From: Geojedonia sp051814705
Lineage (GTDB): Bacteria; Bacteroidota; Bacteroidia; Flavobacteriales; Flavobacteriaceae
Length of the DNA stretch: 64,000 nucleotides
Direction: 5' to 3'
NCBI GenBank assembly: GCA_051814705.1
Contig: JBPWQW010000001.1
Span: 1,302,001-1,366,000 of the forward strand
Of the stretch, positions 36,829 to 45,392 are shown in pieces (within the stretch, counting starts at the first letter, position 1; each line of letters opens with the position of its first letter). The notes under the pieces were generated by a model. That model worked only from the letters and a program-made list of their open reading frames with translations, was not told the DNA's origin and made no database searches. A program made the translations under genes and the position numbers.

Positions 36829-37611
36829 TTAAGTCAAATCTCTTTTAATCATTTCTGTAAGATCCTGAGTGTCCTTAAACATCACAAACTCTCCATTTTT
36901 AATATAAGAAATTTGCCCCGTCTCCTCACTCACAACAATAGTGAGGGCATCGGTTTTTTCAGTAATACCTATAGCAGCACGATGGCGCAATCCAAACCGT
37001 TCCGGGATTTTTTTCTCATTGTTTACAGGTAAAATCACTCGAGTAGCCTTAACAATGTTGTTTTCAATAATGATGGCGCCATCATGCAAGGGGCTATTTT
37101 TAAAAAAGATACTTTCTATTATGGGTTGAGTAACAGTAATATTCATCTCGTCACCTGTACCGACTAAAAAATCGAGATTATTATTGCGCTCCAAAACAAT
37201 TAGGGCTCCTGTTCGGGTAGTTCCCATTTTATTGCAGGCCGCGATAATGTCATCTAAGTTGGTTTCATTTTCAACTTCTGTTCTTAAAAATTTCATTTTA
37301 CTGAAAAATTTGCCCTTTCCTCCTAAATTTGTAGAGCCCACCATCAGCAGAAATTTTCTAATTTCGGGTTGGAACACAACAATCAATGCAATAATACCCA
37401 CCTTCATAAAACCATCAAAAATGTTGTGTAGCATGTTCATTTTAAGGAAATCGGTTAATTTCCAAACAGAATAGATAATGATAATTCCTATAAAAATATT
37501 GATTGCTACGGTACCTTTAACCAGTTTGTAAACATAATATAGCAGAATAGCTACGAGAAAAACATCGATAAAATCGATGACTCCAAAATCCCAAAATTTG
37601 AAATTATCCAA
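36829..37611 (-). CDS. cdaA: diadenylate cyclase CdaA
   Basis: 260 residues: three N-terminal membrane helices (residues ~12-80) then a DisA_N catalytic domain with NSPLHDGAIII (DGA motif) and LRHRAAIGITEKTD (RHR motif). Makes cyclic di-AMP from two ATP. Lies 35 bases downstream of folP on the same strand and converges on the ABC gene with a 3-base gap. Confidence 0.95.
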   Translation of the reverse strand: MDNFKFWDFGVIDFIDVFLVAILLYYVYKLVKGTVAINIFIGIIIIYSVWKLTDFLKMNMLHNIFDGFMKVGIIALIVVFQPEIRKFLLMVGSTNLGGKGKFFSKMKFLRTEVENETNLDDIIAACNKMGTTRTGALIVLERNNNLDFLVGTGDEMNITVTQPIIESIFFKNSPLHDGAIIIENNIVKATRVILPVNNEKKIPERFGLRHRAAIGITEKTDALTIVVSEETGQISYIKNGEFVMFKDTQDLTEMIKRDLT

Positions 37612-37646
37612 GGCACATGTGTTTTTGTAAATTTAACAAAATATGA

Positions 37647-38486
37647 TCAATTAATGAGGTTATGCAGTTTAATACATTCCACAGCTTCCTTAACATCGTG
37701 CACCCGTAAAATGTTTGCTCCTTTTTGTAAGGCTACAGTGTTTAAAACCGTTGTACCATTTAAGGCCGCATGTGCTGAAATGTCCAAAGATTTATAGATC
37801 ATCGATTTTCTGGAAAGCCCGACTAAAATTGGTAAATCCAAGGTTTTAAATAGTTCAAGTTTATTTAGTGTTTCAAAGTTTTGAGCGTTGGTCTTGGCAA
37901 ACCCAAACCCAGGATCAACAATTAGATCTAGTATTCCCAATGCTCTTGCGGCAGCAATGCGTTCAGAAAAATAAAACAAAATATCGTTCGTCAAATGATC
38001 GTAATGCGTGAGTTGTTGCATGGTTTGTGGTGTGCCACGCATGTGCATCATGATGTAAGGGACATGCAAATTTGCAACGGTTGGCAACATCTGTTCATCC
38101 AATTTTCCAGCTGAAATATCATTGATGATACACGCTCCAGCTTCAACACAATGCTTGGCTACCCGACTTCTAAATGTATCGATCGACAATAAAATATCTG
38201 GAAAGGATTTTAAAAGTAAATCAACAATAGGCACAATGCGTTGTAGTTCTTCCTCTTCTGTAATATGTTCGGCATGGGGCCGAGAACTATATGCGCCTAC
38301 ATCTACAAAGGTAGCACCGTCGTTGAGCATGATTTCAACTGCTGAACCTATTTCCGATTCATTTTTATACTTCCCACCGTCGTAAAAGGAATCTGGTGTG
38401 AGGTTTAAGATACCCATGACTTTAGGAGTCGATAAATTTTGGAGTTGACCTTTACAATTGATTGTCATTTTATTTTGCTTTGCCAT
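37647..38486 (-). CDS. folP: dihydropteroate synthase
   Basis: 279 residues. TIM-barrel signatures MGILNLTPDSFYDGG and VDVGAYSSRPHAE (pterin and pyrophosphate binding), IINDISAG, YIMMHMRGTPQTMQ, DPGFGFAKT and GLSRKSMI. Joins p-aminobenzoate to the pterin in folate synthesis; complements folE at 21 kb. Start taken at the first Met, though the Met of MTINCKG seven codons later is also possible. Confidence 0.95.
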   Translation of the reverse strand: MAKQNKMTINCKGQLQNLSTPKVMGILNLTPDSFYDGGKYKNESEIGSAVEIMLNDGATFVDVGAYSSRPHAEHITEEEELQRIVPIVDLLLKSFPDILLSIDTFRSRVAKHCVEAGACIINDISAGKLDEQMLPTVANLHVPYIMMHMRGTPQTMQQLTHYDHLTNDILFYFSERIAAARALGILDLIVDPGFGFAKTNAQNFETLNKLELFKTLDLPILVGLSRKSMIYKSLDISAHAALNGTTVLNTVALQKGANILRVHDVKEAVECIKLHNLIN

Positions 38487-38543
38487 CTATCCATGAAAAC
38501 TTTTTTGTGATGTAAAAATAAGTTATCGTGAAGGAGTAGCGAC

Positions 38544-38571
38544 ATTTAAACTTTAAACCTTGAACTTTAGA
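38544..38571. repeat. degenerate heptamer repeats upstream of DUF1599 gene
   Basis: Four consecutive 7-base units: ATTTAAA, CTTTAAA, CCTTGAA, CTTTAGA. Same 7-base phasing as the array at 1744-1805 but different sequence. Confidence 0.6.
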
Positions 38572-38610
38572 ATTATTTATGCGAAATTTACGCAAATTTA
38601 AATATTTTAG

Positions 38611-39156
38611 ATGCAAGATACTTCAAAACAATACGATGAAATTATTGAAAAGAGTAGAAGCCTTTTTATCAATAAAATGAAAGATTATGGTAGTGCATGG
38701 CGAATTTTAAGATTACCTTCGTTGACCGACCAAATCTTTATTAAAGCTCAGCGTATTAGAAGTCTACAACAAAATAGCGTTAGAAAAGTGGATGAAGATG
38801 AGACCAGTGAGTTTATTGGGATCATTAATTATTGTACGATGGCGCTGATTCAATTAGACAAAGGAGTTGTGGAACAACCGGATTTATCCGTAGAAAATGC
38901 CACGGCGTTATATGATGAAAAAGTAGGTTTGACCAAACAATTAATGCTTGATAAAAACCATGATTATGGTGAAGCTTGGCGTGATATGCGTGTGAGTTCG
39001 TTAACCGACTTGATTTTACAAAAATTATTGAGAGTTAAACAGATTGAAGATAATTCAGGAAAAACAATTGTGAGTGAGGGCATAGATGCTAATTATCAGG
39101 ATATGATTAATTATGCGGTTTTTGCACTGATTCATTTGAATGCATTAAAGCAATAA
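38611..39156 (+). CDS. DUF1599 domain protein
   Basis: 181 residues. Two related halves: KNKMKDYGSAWRILRLPSLTDQIFIKAQRI-type block near residue 20 and KNHDYGEAWRDMRVSSLTDLILQKLLRV near residue 115, each followed by ...GIINYCTMALIQL / DMINYAVFALIHL. This internal duplication defines DUF1599 (nucleotide-modification-associated domain 1). Role unresolved; conserved beside folP in flavobacteria, suggesting a link to nucleotide or folate metabolism. Confidence 0.9.
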   Translation: MQDTSKQYDEIIEKSRSLFINKMKDYGSAWRILRLPSLTDQIFIKAQRIRSLQQNSVRKVDEDETSEFIGIINYCTMALIQLDKGVVEQPDLSVENATALYDEKVGLTKQLMLDKNHDYGEAWRDMRVSSLTDLILQKLLRVKQIEDNSGKTIVSEGIDANYQDMINYAVFALIHLNALKQ

Positions 39157-39190
39157 TCAAATGACAAAAGCCAAATTCTTAGTATAAAGA

Positions 39191-39219
39191 TTTGGAATTT
39201 GGAATTTAAAAAACTGGAA
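39191..39219. repeat. degenerate heptamer repeats
   Basis: TTTGGAA twice in tandem, then TTTAAAA and a final ACTGGAA, all close to 7-base phase, filling the gap between DUF1599 and the DoxX-like gene. Confidence 0.55.
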
Positions 39220-39224
39220 TTTAA

Positions 39225-40319
39225 ATGAAATATTTAGTAAACGTAAGCAGGCTCCTCGTGGGAGCATTATTTATTTTTTCGGGATTTATTAAATTGAACG
39301 ACCCTTTAGGTTTTTCCTATAAACTAGAAGAATATTTTAGCTCCGACGTGCTTAATATCCCCTTTCTTGAACCTTATGTATTAGGAATCGCCATTTTTGT
39401 CGTTGTTTTTGAAGTGGTTTTAGGTGTGTTTTTGTTAGTGGGCTACAAACCTAAATTTACGGTATGGAGTTTATTGGGCATGATTGTATTCTTTACATTC
39501 TTAACGTTTTATGCGGCCTATTTTGATAAAGTAAAAGATTGTGGCTGTTTTGGTGATTTCTTAAAATTGACTCCTTGGCAATCATTTACAAAAGATGTGA
39601 TTTTACTGGTATTCATTTTAGTCTTGTTTTTTGGTGTCAATCATATCAAACCCTTATTTAGCAAATTAGGGGTCACGGTAGTTGCTTTGTTGGGGTTTGT
39701 GGCCAGTTTATGGTTTGGATATCACGTGTTGATGCATTTACCAGCTATCGACTTTAGAGCTTATAAAATTGGAAATAATATCTTGGAGGAAATGACCGTA
39801 CCAGAGAACGCGAAAAAACCAGTTATTGAATATACTTGGGTGTTTAATGTCAATGGTGAAGAAAAAGAATATATTACTAATGGTGCCTATCCAGAAGTGG
39901 ATGGTAAATACATAAGTGTTGATACAAAAGTGATTGAAGAAGGTTACGAACCAGCCATTTTGGATTTTTCAATAGAATCTGAAGATGAAGATTTGACCAC
40001 TCATTTTTTGCAAACGGAACATCTTATCATGATTGTAGCTTATAGCCTCGAAACTGCGGAGAAAGAAGGGTTGAGAAAACTAAAAGCGATGTCTGACCTA
40101 GCTGCTAAAAAAGGATATACAGTAATAGGGTTAACTGCATCTGGGAATAATACTAAACAAAACATAATAGATACCTATCATTTGAATTTTGATTTTTACC
40201 TATGTGATGAAAAAGTTTTAAAAACCATTGTACGTTCCAATCCAGGAGTTTTAAAACTTAACAAAGGCACGGTTATTCAAAAAGTACATTGGAACGATAT
40301 TGACGATTTAGAATTATAG
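39225..40319 (+). CDS. DoxX/MauE-like membrane protein with thioredoxin-like C-terminus (BT_3928 family)
   Basis: 364 residues. The N-terminal half is a four-helix DoxX/MauE domain (RLLVGALFIFSGFIKLNDPLGFSYKLEEYF; DCGCFGDFLKLTPWQSFTKD, with the CxC pair typical of MauE-like proteins). The C-terminal half (about 240-364) looks like a thioredoxin fold without a CxxC. MauE/DoxX proteins act in disulfide or quinone redox chemistry at the membrane. A conserved Bacteroidota family in this folP-tpiA neighbourhood. Confidence 0.82.
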   Translation: MKYLVNVSRLLVGALFIFSGFIKLNDPLGFSYKLEEYFSSDVLNIPFLEPYVLGIAIFVVVFEVVLGVFLLVGYKPKFTVWSLLGMIVFFTFLTFYAAYFDKVKDCGCFGDFLKLTPWQSFTKDVILLVFILVLFFGVNHIKPLFSKLGVTVVALLGFVASLWFGYHVLMHLPAIDFRAYKIGNNILEEMTVPENAKKPVIEYTWVFNVNGEEKEYITNGAYPEVDGKYISVDTKVIEEGYEPAILDFSIESEDEDLTTHFLQTEHLIMIVAYSLETAEKEGLRKLKAMSDLAAKKGYTVIGLTASGNNTKQNIIDTYHLNFDFYLCDEKVLKTIVRSNPGVLKLNKGTVIQKVHWNDIDDLEL

Positions 40320-40340
40320 TTTAAGTTTTAAGTTTAGAGG
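40320..40340. repeat. degenerate heptamer repeats
   Basis: TTTAAGT twice in tandem at 40320-40333, followed by a third diverged unit, immediately after the stop codon of the DoxX-like gene. Confidence 0.5.
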
Positions 40341-40439
40341 AGACTTAAATAATGATTTGTGAATTCGTGGCAATTTAGACAGAACAACAAATAAACCTTA
40401 ACACTGATACACTACTTTTTAAATAAAGCATTTTATGCC

Positions 40440-41480
40440 TTGCTCACCTTGTTGGGGGTTGTTACCGTAATTTTCTTTTTGTTTAATGTGCTTCCCGGTG
40501 ATCCTGCACAAATGATGTTGGGCCAAAATGATGACAGTGCCCAATTGGCCATCGTCAAACAGAAATACGGTTTCGATAAACCATTGGGTACTCAATATCT
40601 ATATTATTTAAACGATCTGTCTCCGCTTTCGTTTCATTCTAAAAGTTCAGGAAATTATACGTTTTTGAGTCCAGATAAATATGCAGCGGTCTCGTTATTT
40701 TCTATAGGGAATACAACAACAGTTTTAAAATTTCCGTATTTAAGGGAATCATTCACCAAACAAGGTAAAAAGGTCACACAAGTGATAGAAGAAACTTTGC
40801 CTAATACCTTTGTATTGGCCGTTTCGGCAATTACCATTGCCATAACTATTGGGATTTTATTGGGTATCGTTTCTGCCTTGTTTAAGGATCGCTGGTTAGA
40901 CAAGGTTATTCAAATATTTAGTACCTTAGGAATGAGTGTGCCATCTTTTTTTAGTGCTATTTTGTTTGCTTGGTTTTTTGGATTTGTGTTACATAAATAT
41001 ACCCACTTGGAAATGACAGGTAGCCTTTACGAATTGGATGATTTTGGGGAAAGCATGCATATCAAATGGAAAAATTTAATCCTTCCGGCCATTGTGTTGG
41101 GTATTCGTCCGTTAGCTGTTGTCATCCAATTAATGCGAAATTCCCTATTGGAGGTCTTTAATCAAGATTATATTAGAACGGCGAGGGCAAAGGGGCTGAG
41201 CGAATTTCAGATTATTAAAAACCATGCTGTTAAAAATGCCTTGAATCCTGTGGTTACAGCTATTTCAGGCTGGTTCGCATCCATGCTTGCTGGTGCTGTT
41301 TTTGTGGAGTATATTTTTGGGTGGAACGGCCTTGGAAAAGAAATTGTAAATGCCCTAAACACATTGGATTTGCCAGTGATTATGGGAGCGGTGTTAATTA
41401 TTGCACTTATCTTTATCATCATCAATATTTTTGTAGACGTGATCTACGCTTGGCTGGATCCCAAAATAAAATTGCAGTAA
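40440..41480 (+). CDS. ABC transporter permease, peptide/nickel (DppB) family
   Basis: 346 residues as drawn from the TTG at 40440. Six helices; the loop ILRPLAVVIQLMRNSLLEVFNQDYIRTARAKGLSE contains the EAA-type motif that contacts the ATPase, and AVFVEYIFGWNGLGKE is typical of DppB. The open frame extends upstream to a TAA at 40392 and would add IHYFLNKAFYAL, which resembles the normal family N-terminus; a CTG at 40404 may be the true start. The partner ATPase and binding protein are not in the window. Stop is adjacent to the next gene. Confidence 0.88.
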   Translation: MLTLLGVVTVIFFLFNVLPGDPAQMMLGQNDDSAQLAIVKQKYGFDKPLGTQYLYYLNDLSPLSFHSKSSGNYTFLSPDKYAAVSLFSIGNTTTVLKFPYLRESFTKQGKKVTQVIEETLPNTFVLAVSAITIAITIGILLGIVSALFKDRWLDKVIQIFSTLGMSVPSFFSAILFAWFFGFVLHKYTHLEMTGSLYELDDFGESMHIKWKNLILPAIVLGIRPLAVVIQLMRNSLLEVFNQDYIRTARAKGLSEFQIIKNHAVKNALNPVVTAISGWFASMLAGAVFVEYIFGWNGLGKEIVNALNTLDLPVIMGAVLIIALIFIIINIFVDVIYAWLDPKIKLQ

Positions 41481-41483
41481 TTG

Positions 41484-41975
41484 ATGACGAAATTAAAATT
41501 AGTAGCGCTAACCTTCATCTGTTTTTTGAGTTGTCATACAGAGTCGCCTACCCAATTTTCGGAAGTTGCGCTAGAAGAGCAATTGGTAGCATATACTGGT
41601 GAGACCGTTAATTTGGAATCGATATTAGAAAAGCACAAAGGAAAAACCATCCTTTTTACATTTTGGGCAACTTGGTGTAGGGATTGCATTGAAGAACTGC
41701 CAAGAATAAAAAAGGTACAGCAAGAAAACAATGGAGTAGTTTATGTATTTTTATCTTTGGATAAAAGTATAGAAAACTGGGTCAGTGGCATATCAAAACT
41801 TGATATTAAAGGCGACCATTATTTTATACCTTCAGGGTGGGATGGCCCCTTAATAGATTTTATAGATTTGGATTGGATCACAAGATATATGGTAGTAGGT
41901 CCAACAGGGCAAATCAAGGTGTTTAAGGCCATAAAAGTTAATAATAATCAGATACGAGAAAATTTAATAAATTAA
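41484..41975 (+). CDS. TlpA-like thioredoxin family lipoprotein
   Basis: 163 residues from ATG 41484, 3 bases after the permease stop. Lipobox ICFLSCH (Cys about 18), then a thioredoxin fold with FWATWCRDCIEELPRIKKVQ (redox WCRDC) and a cis-Pro region near VVGPTGQIKVF. Predicted periplasm-facing thiol-disulfide oxidoreductase. Tight spacing suggests an operon with the permease and tpiA. Confidence 0.88.
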   Translation: MTKLKLVALTFICFLSCHTESPTQFSEVALEEQLVAYTGETVNLESILEKHKGKTILFTFWATWCRDCIEELPRIKKVQQENNGVVYVFLSLDKSIENWVSGISKLDIKGDHYFIPSGWDGPLIDFIDLDWITRYMVVGPTGQIKVFKAIKVNNNQIRENLIN

Positions 41976-42013
41976 TAAAAACCCCTTTCAGATAGGAAGG
42001 TTAGGATGTGAAC

Positions 42014-42763
42014 ATGAGAAAAAACATAGTAGCAGGAAACTGGAAAATGAACAACGATCTGGCACAAACCGATGCATTGATTTCCAATTTAAAAAAACAA
42101 AAACAGGTCTCAAACGCAGAGATCATGATAGCGCCAACTTTTACCAATCTGTGGGCAGCATTTGAAGCTTTACGGCAATCGGATATTGAGGTCGTTGCTC
42201 AAAACATGCATTTTGCTGAAAATGGAGCTTACACGGGAGAGATCAGCGCTAGTATGCTTAAAAGTATAGGGGTTAAAACCGTTATTTTAGGTCATAGTGA
42301 ACGTCGAGCTTACTTTAATGAAACCGATGAGTTATTGGCAAAAAAAGTGGATGCGGCTTTAGCCAACGACATGACCGTAATTTTTTGTTTTGGAGAAGAA
42401 TTAGCAGATAGAAAAGCTGGAAATGAAGAGACCGTAGTGGCCTCTCAAGTTAAGAATGCTTTATTTCATTTGGAAGCATCAGCATTTAAAAATATCATAT
42501 TGGCTTATGAACCCATTTGGGCCATTGGTACGGGTGAAACAGCTAGTCCAGAACAAGCACAGGATATGCATGCTTTTATACGTAAGACATTAGCAAACAA
42601 TTATGGAAGTGAAGTTGCAGATGAGGTTTCTATACTCTATGGAGGCAGTGTGAAACCAGATAATGCCAAAGAAATATTTTCAAAACCCGACGTGGATGGC
42701 GGACTAATTGGAGGCGCATCACTTAAGGCTGAAGATTTTTTTGCGATTGTGAACGCATTTTAA
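42014..42763 (+). CDS. tpiA: triosephosphate isomerase
   Basis: 249 residues from ATG 42014 (a GTG 6 bases upstream is also in frame). NWKMN with the substrate-binding Lys, electrophilic His in ILGHSERRAYF, catalytic Glu in AYEPIWAIGTG, phosphate loop YGGSVKPDN. Glycolysis/gluconeogenesis. Followed 13 bases later by prmA. Confidence 0.97.
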   Translation: MRKNIVAGNWKMNNDLAQTDALISNLKKQKQVSNAEIMIAPTFTNLWAAFEALRQSDIEVVAQNMHFAENGAYTGEISASMLKSIGVKTVILGHSERRAYFNETDELLAKKVDAALANDMTVIFCFGEELADRKAGNEETVVASQVKNALFHLEASAFKNIILAYEPIWAIGTGETASPEQAQDMHAFIRKTLANNYGSEVADEVSILYGGSVKPDNAKEIFSKPDVDGGLIGGASLKAEDFFAIVNAF

Positions 42764-42776
42764 ATGATTTAGATAA

Positions 42777-43613
42777 ATGTCCAACAGTATTTATATCGGT
42801 TACACTTTTAAGGCTAGGCCTTTACAACCCGCGGTTGATATTTTAATTGCAGAATTGGGTGAGGTCGGTTTTGAAAGCTTCGTAGAGACCGAAGAAGGTT
42901 TGAGTGCTTATATTCAAAAAACAGATTGGAATGACCATATTTTGGAGGGCATTCAAATATTAAATTCAAATGAGTTTGAAATCAGCTATGCCTTTGAAGA
43001 AATTGAGCCCATCAATTGGAACGAAGCGTGGGAAAAGAATTTTAACCCCATCATTGTAGATGATATCTGTTCTGTGCGGGCACCCTTCCACGACAAGCCC
43101 AATACCGTTTATGATATAGTAATTGAGCCTAAAATGAGCTTTGGCACGGGTCATCATGAAACTACCCACATGATGATTCAATATATCTTAAAAAATGACT
43201 TTACCAATAAATCAGTTTTGGATATGGGTTGTGGTACGGGAATCTTGGCCATTCTTGCCGAACTGAAAGGAGCAAAACCCATAGATGCTATAGATTACGA
43301 CAATTGGTGCTACTTAAATAGCTTGGAAAATGTAGAGCGCAATGCCTGTAACCATATCACGGTTTTGGAAGGTGATGCAGCCTTGTTGAAAAACAAGACT
43401 TATGATATTATAATCGCGAATATTAACCGAAATATTTTGCTTAACGATATTAAAGTATATGCGAGTTGTTTAACTGCAAAAGGATTATTATTTTTAAGTG
43501 GTTTTTATAAAGATGATATTCAGCCTATTGAGGCGGAATGTCAAAAGTATATGTTAAATTTAGTAGAGGTTATTGAAGAACATAATTGGGTTTCCCTAAA
43601 ATTTGTAAATTAG
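42777..43613 (+). CDS. prmA: ribosomal protein L11 methyltransferase
   Basis: 278 residues. N-terminal substrate-recognition domain, then a class I SAM methyltransferase: MSFGTGHHETTHMMIQYIL, SAM loop LDMGCGTGILAILAELKGA, and the NPPY-like IIIANINRNILL. Trimethylates L11. Between tpiA and clpS, a conserved arrangement in flavobacteria. Confidence 0.95.
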   Translation: MSNSIYIGYTFKARPLQPAVDILIAELGEVGFESFVETEEGLSAYIQKTDWNDHILEGIQILNSNEFEISYAFEEIEPINWNEAWEKNFNPIIVDDICSVRAPFHDKPNTVYDIVIEPKMSFGTGHHETTHMMIQYILKNDFTNKSVLDMGCGTGILAILAELKGAKPIDAIDYDNWCYLNSLENVERNACNHITVLEGDAALLKNKTYDIIIANINRNILLNDIKVYASCLTAKGLLFLSGFYKDDIQPIEAECQKYMLNLVEVIEEHNWVSLKFVN

Positions 43614-43627
43614 TCTAAAATTTAGAA

Positions 43628-43903
43628 ATGAGCACCAGAGAAAAAACATCGGAAGAGGTTCTTCTGGATGAAGACCTCTTAAAACAAAACGAGATTGTAT
43701 TGTTTAATGATGACGTCAATACCTTTGACCATGTTATCGATACACTTATTCATGTATGTGATCATGCGCCAGAGCAGGCCGAACAATGCGCCATTATTGT
43801 ACATTACAAAGGAAAATGTACTGTAAAAACAGGTGATTATGACGAGCTAAAGCCACGATGCACCATGCTTTTACAAGCCGGTTTAAGCGCTGAGATTGTT
43901 TAA
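43628..43903 (+). CDS. clpS: ATP-dependent Clp protease adaptor ClpS
   Basis: 91 residues. Core IVLFNDDVNTFDHVIDTLIHVCDHAPEQAEQCAIIVHYKGKCTVKTGDYDELKPRCTML matches ClpS, including the N-degron pocket residues (NDDxNTxD and H of IVHYKG). Delivers N-end-rule substrates to ClpAP/ClpCP. Its stop codon overlaps that of the convergent persulfide dioxygenase gene (4 bases). Confidence 0.95.
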   Translation: MSTREKTSEEVLLDEDLLKQNEIVLFNDDVNTFDHVIDTLIHVCDHAPEQAEQCAIIVHYKGKCTVKTGDYDELKPRCTMLLQAGLSAEIV

Positions 43904-45312
43904 TTTTTTAGTGTCGAAGGGCACACATAATTGGTTATTGGGATATTGGTTTTTTTAAGTGCTGCAAATCCACCAGTCACATCAATTAAATCCCTAAATC
44001 CTCTTGCTTTTAAAATGGATGTTGCAATTAGCGATCGGTATCCACCTGCACAATGTACATAATATGTTTTGTCTTTGCTTAAAGCGTTCATATTGTCATT
44101 AATGTAGTCCAAAGCAAAGTGCTGCGCATTTTCTAGATGTGTGCTATTATATTCACCATCTCTTCTCACATCCAAAATGTTTAATGCTTCCTGAGATGCC
44201 TTTTTTGCCAGTGTATTTGCTGAAATAGATTCTATAGATTCTATATCTTTTCCAGCAGCTTTCCAAGCTTCTATTCCACCTTTTAAATAGCCTAAGGTAT
44301 TATCATAACCCACACGTGAAAGTCTAGTTACTGTTTCTTCACTTTTACCTTCAGGCACCACTAGAATGATGGGTTGTTTTAAATCGGTAATCAAGGCTCC
44401 TACCCAAGGTGCAAATTGACCGTTCAATCCTATAAAAATAGAATTGGGGATATGTGCTTTAATAAAGTCACTTTGAGACCTTACATCTAATACCAAAGCT
44501 TCTTCGTAATTGGCTAGTGCTTCAAAATTATCTGGGTCTAAAGGTGTGTTTCCAGTTCGTAAAACGGTTTCAAAAGCGTCATAACCGGTTTTGTTGAGCA
44601 TAGCATTTTTGGCAAAATACTGTGGAGGTGCAGGTATTCCTTCAAGAACTTCCTTTACAAATTCCTCTTTGGTCATATCGGCTCGTAAGGCATAGTTGGT
44701 TTTCTTTTGATCCCCAATGGTTCCCACGGTTTCTTTGCTTAAATTTTTCCCGCAGGCTGAACCGGCTCCATGAGCAGGATATACAATAACATCATCGTCT
44801 AAGGTCATGATTTTGTTTCGCAAGGAATCGTATAACATGGCAGCCAAATCTTCTTTTGTCAAATCCGATTTTATAGCCAGATCGGGTCTGCCAACATCGC
44901 CTAAGAATAAGGTGTCACCAGAGAAAATGGCGTGGTTTTTTCCATGTTCATCGATGAGTAAATACGTTGTGGACTCTAAAGTATGTCCTGGTGTGTGTAA
45001 TGCTTTTAAGGTTATATTTCCTAATTTAAATTCCTCATTATCTTTAGCAGAGTGGATAGCATAGCTGGTTTCAGCACCTGGACCATATACAATGGTGGCC
45101 CCTGTTTTTTTGGCTAAATCTACATGACCAGAAACAAAATCGGCATGAAAATGAGTTTCAAAGACGTATTTAATAGTAGCGTTTTCAGCATTCGCCTTAT
45201 CAACATAGGCTTGGGTTTCACGTAAAGGATCTATGATAGCAACTTCACCCTTAGATTCGATATAATAAGCACCTTGTGCCAAACACCCTGTATAAATTTG
45301 TTCAATCTTCAT
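43900..45312 (-). CDS. persulfide dioxygenase-rhodanese fusion (MBL fold, CstB/ETHE1-like)
   Basis: 470 residues. N-terminal metallo-beta-lactamase domain: ETHFHADFVSGHVDLA (metal motif HxHxD), HTPGHTLESTTYLL and FSGDTLFLGDVGRPD. Two rhodanese domains follow: the first (about 265-355) lacks a catalytic Cys (LVVPEGKSEE at the loop); the second has YYVHCAGGYRS with Cys about 421. Predicted to oxidise glutathione or other persulfides to sulfite and move sulfane sulfur. Own promoter with a Crp/Fnr-like site centred 36.5 bp upstream of the -7 element. Part of the sulfur module with TauE and YeeE. Confidence 0.9.
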   Translation of the reverse strand: MKIEQIYTGCLAQGAYYIESKGEVAIIDPLRETQAYVDKANAENATIKYVFETHFHADFVSGHVDLAKKTGATIVYGPGAETSYAIHSAKDNEEFKLGNITLKALHTPGHTLESTTYLLIDEHGKNHAIFSGDTLFLGDVGRPDLAIKSDLTKEDLAAMLYDSLRNKIMTLDDDVIVYPAHGAGSACGKNLSKETVGTIGDQKKTNYALRADMTKEEFVKEVLEGIPAPPQYFAKNAMLNKTGYDAFETVLRTGNTPLDPDNFEALANYEEALVLDVRSQSDFIKAHIPNSIFIGLNGQFAPWVGALITDLKQPIILVVPEGKSEETVTRLSRVGYDNTLGYLKGGIEAWKAAGKDIESIESISANTLAKKASQEALNILDVRRDGEYNSTHLENAQHFALDYINDNMNALSKDKTYYVHCAGGYRSLIATSILKARGFRDLIDVTGGFAALKKTNIPITNYVCPSTLKN

Positions 45313-45342
45313 AGTCTTTTATTTAATTTGAAACATATAAAA

Positions 45343-45350
45343 CAAAGATA
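45343..45350 (-). promoter_or_regulatory. -7 promoter element of the persulfide dioxygenase gene
   Basis: Minus strand TATCTTTG, exact match to TAnnTTTG, 30 bases before the ATG. Confidence 0.62.
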
Positions 45351-45371
45351 CGAAACCTTTGATTTTTAACA

Positions 45372-45387
45372 TGTTACTTTTGTTACA
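45372..45387 (-). promoter_or_regulatory. candidate Crp/Fnr operator (persulfide dioxygenase promoter)
   Basis: Quasi-palindrome TGTTAC-TTTT-GTTACA (minus: TGTAACAAAAGTAACA). Its centre is 36.5 bp upstream of the last base of the -7 element, that is about -41.5 from the expected start, the class II activator position. 12 of 16 positions agree with the site at 47208-47223. Confidence 0.55.
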
Positions 45388-45392
45388 TTATC

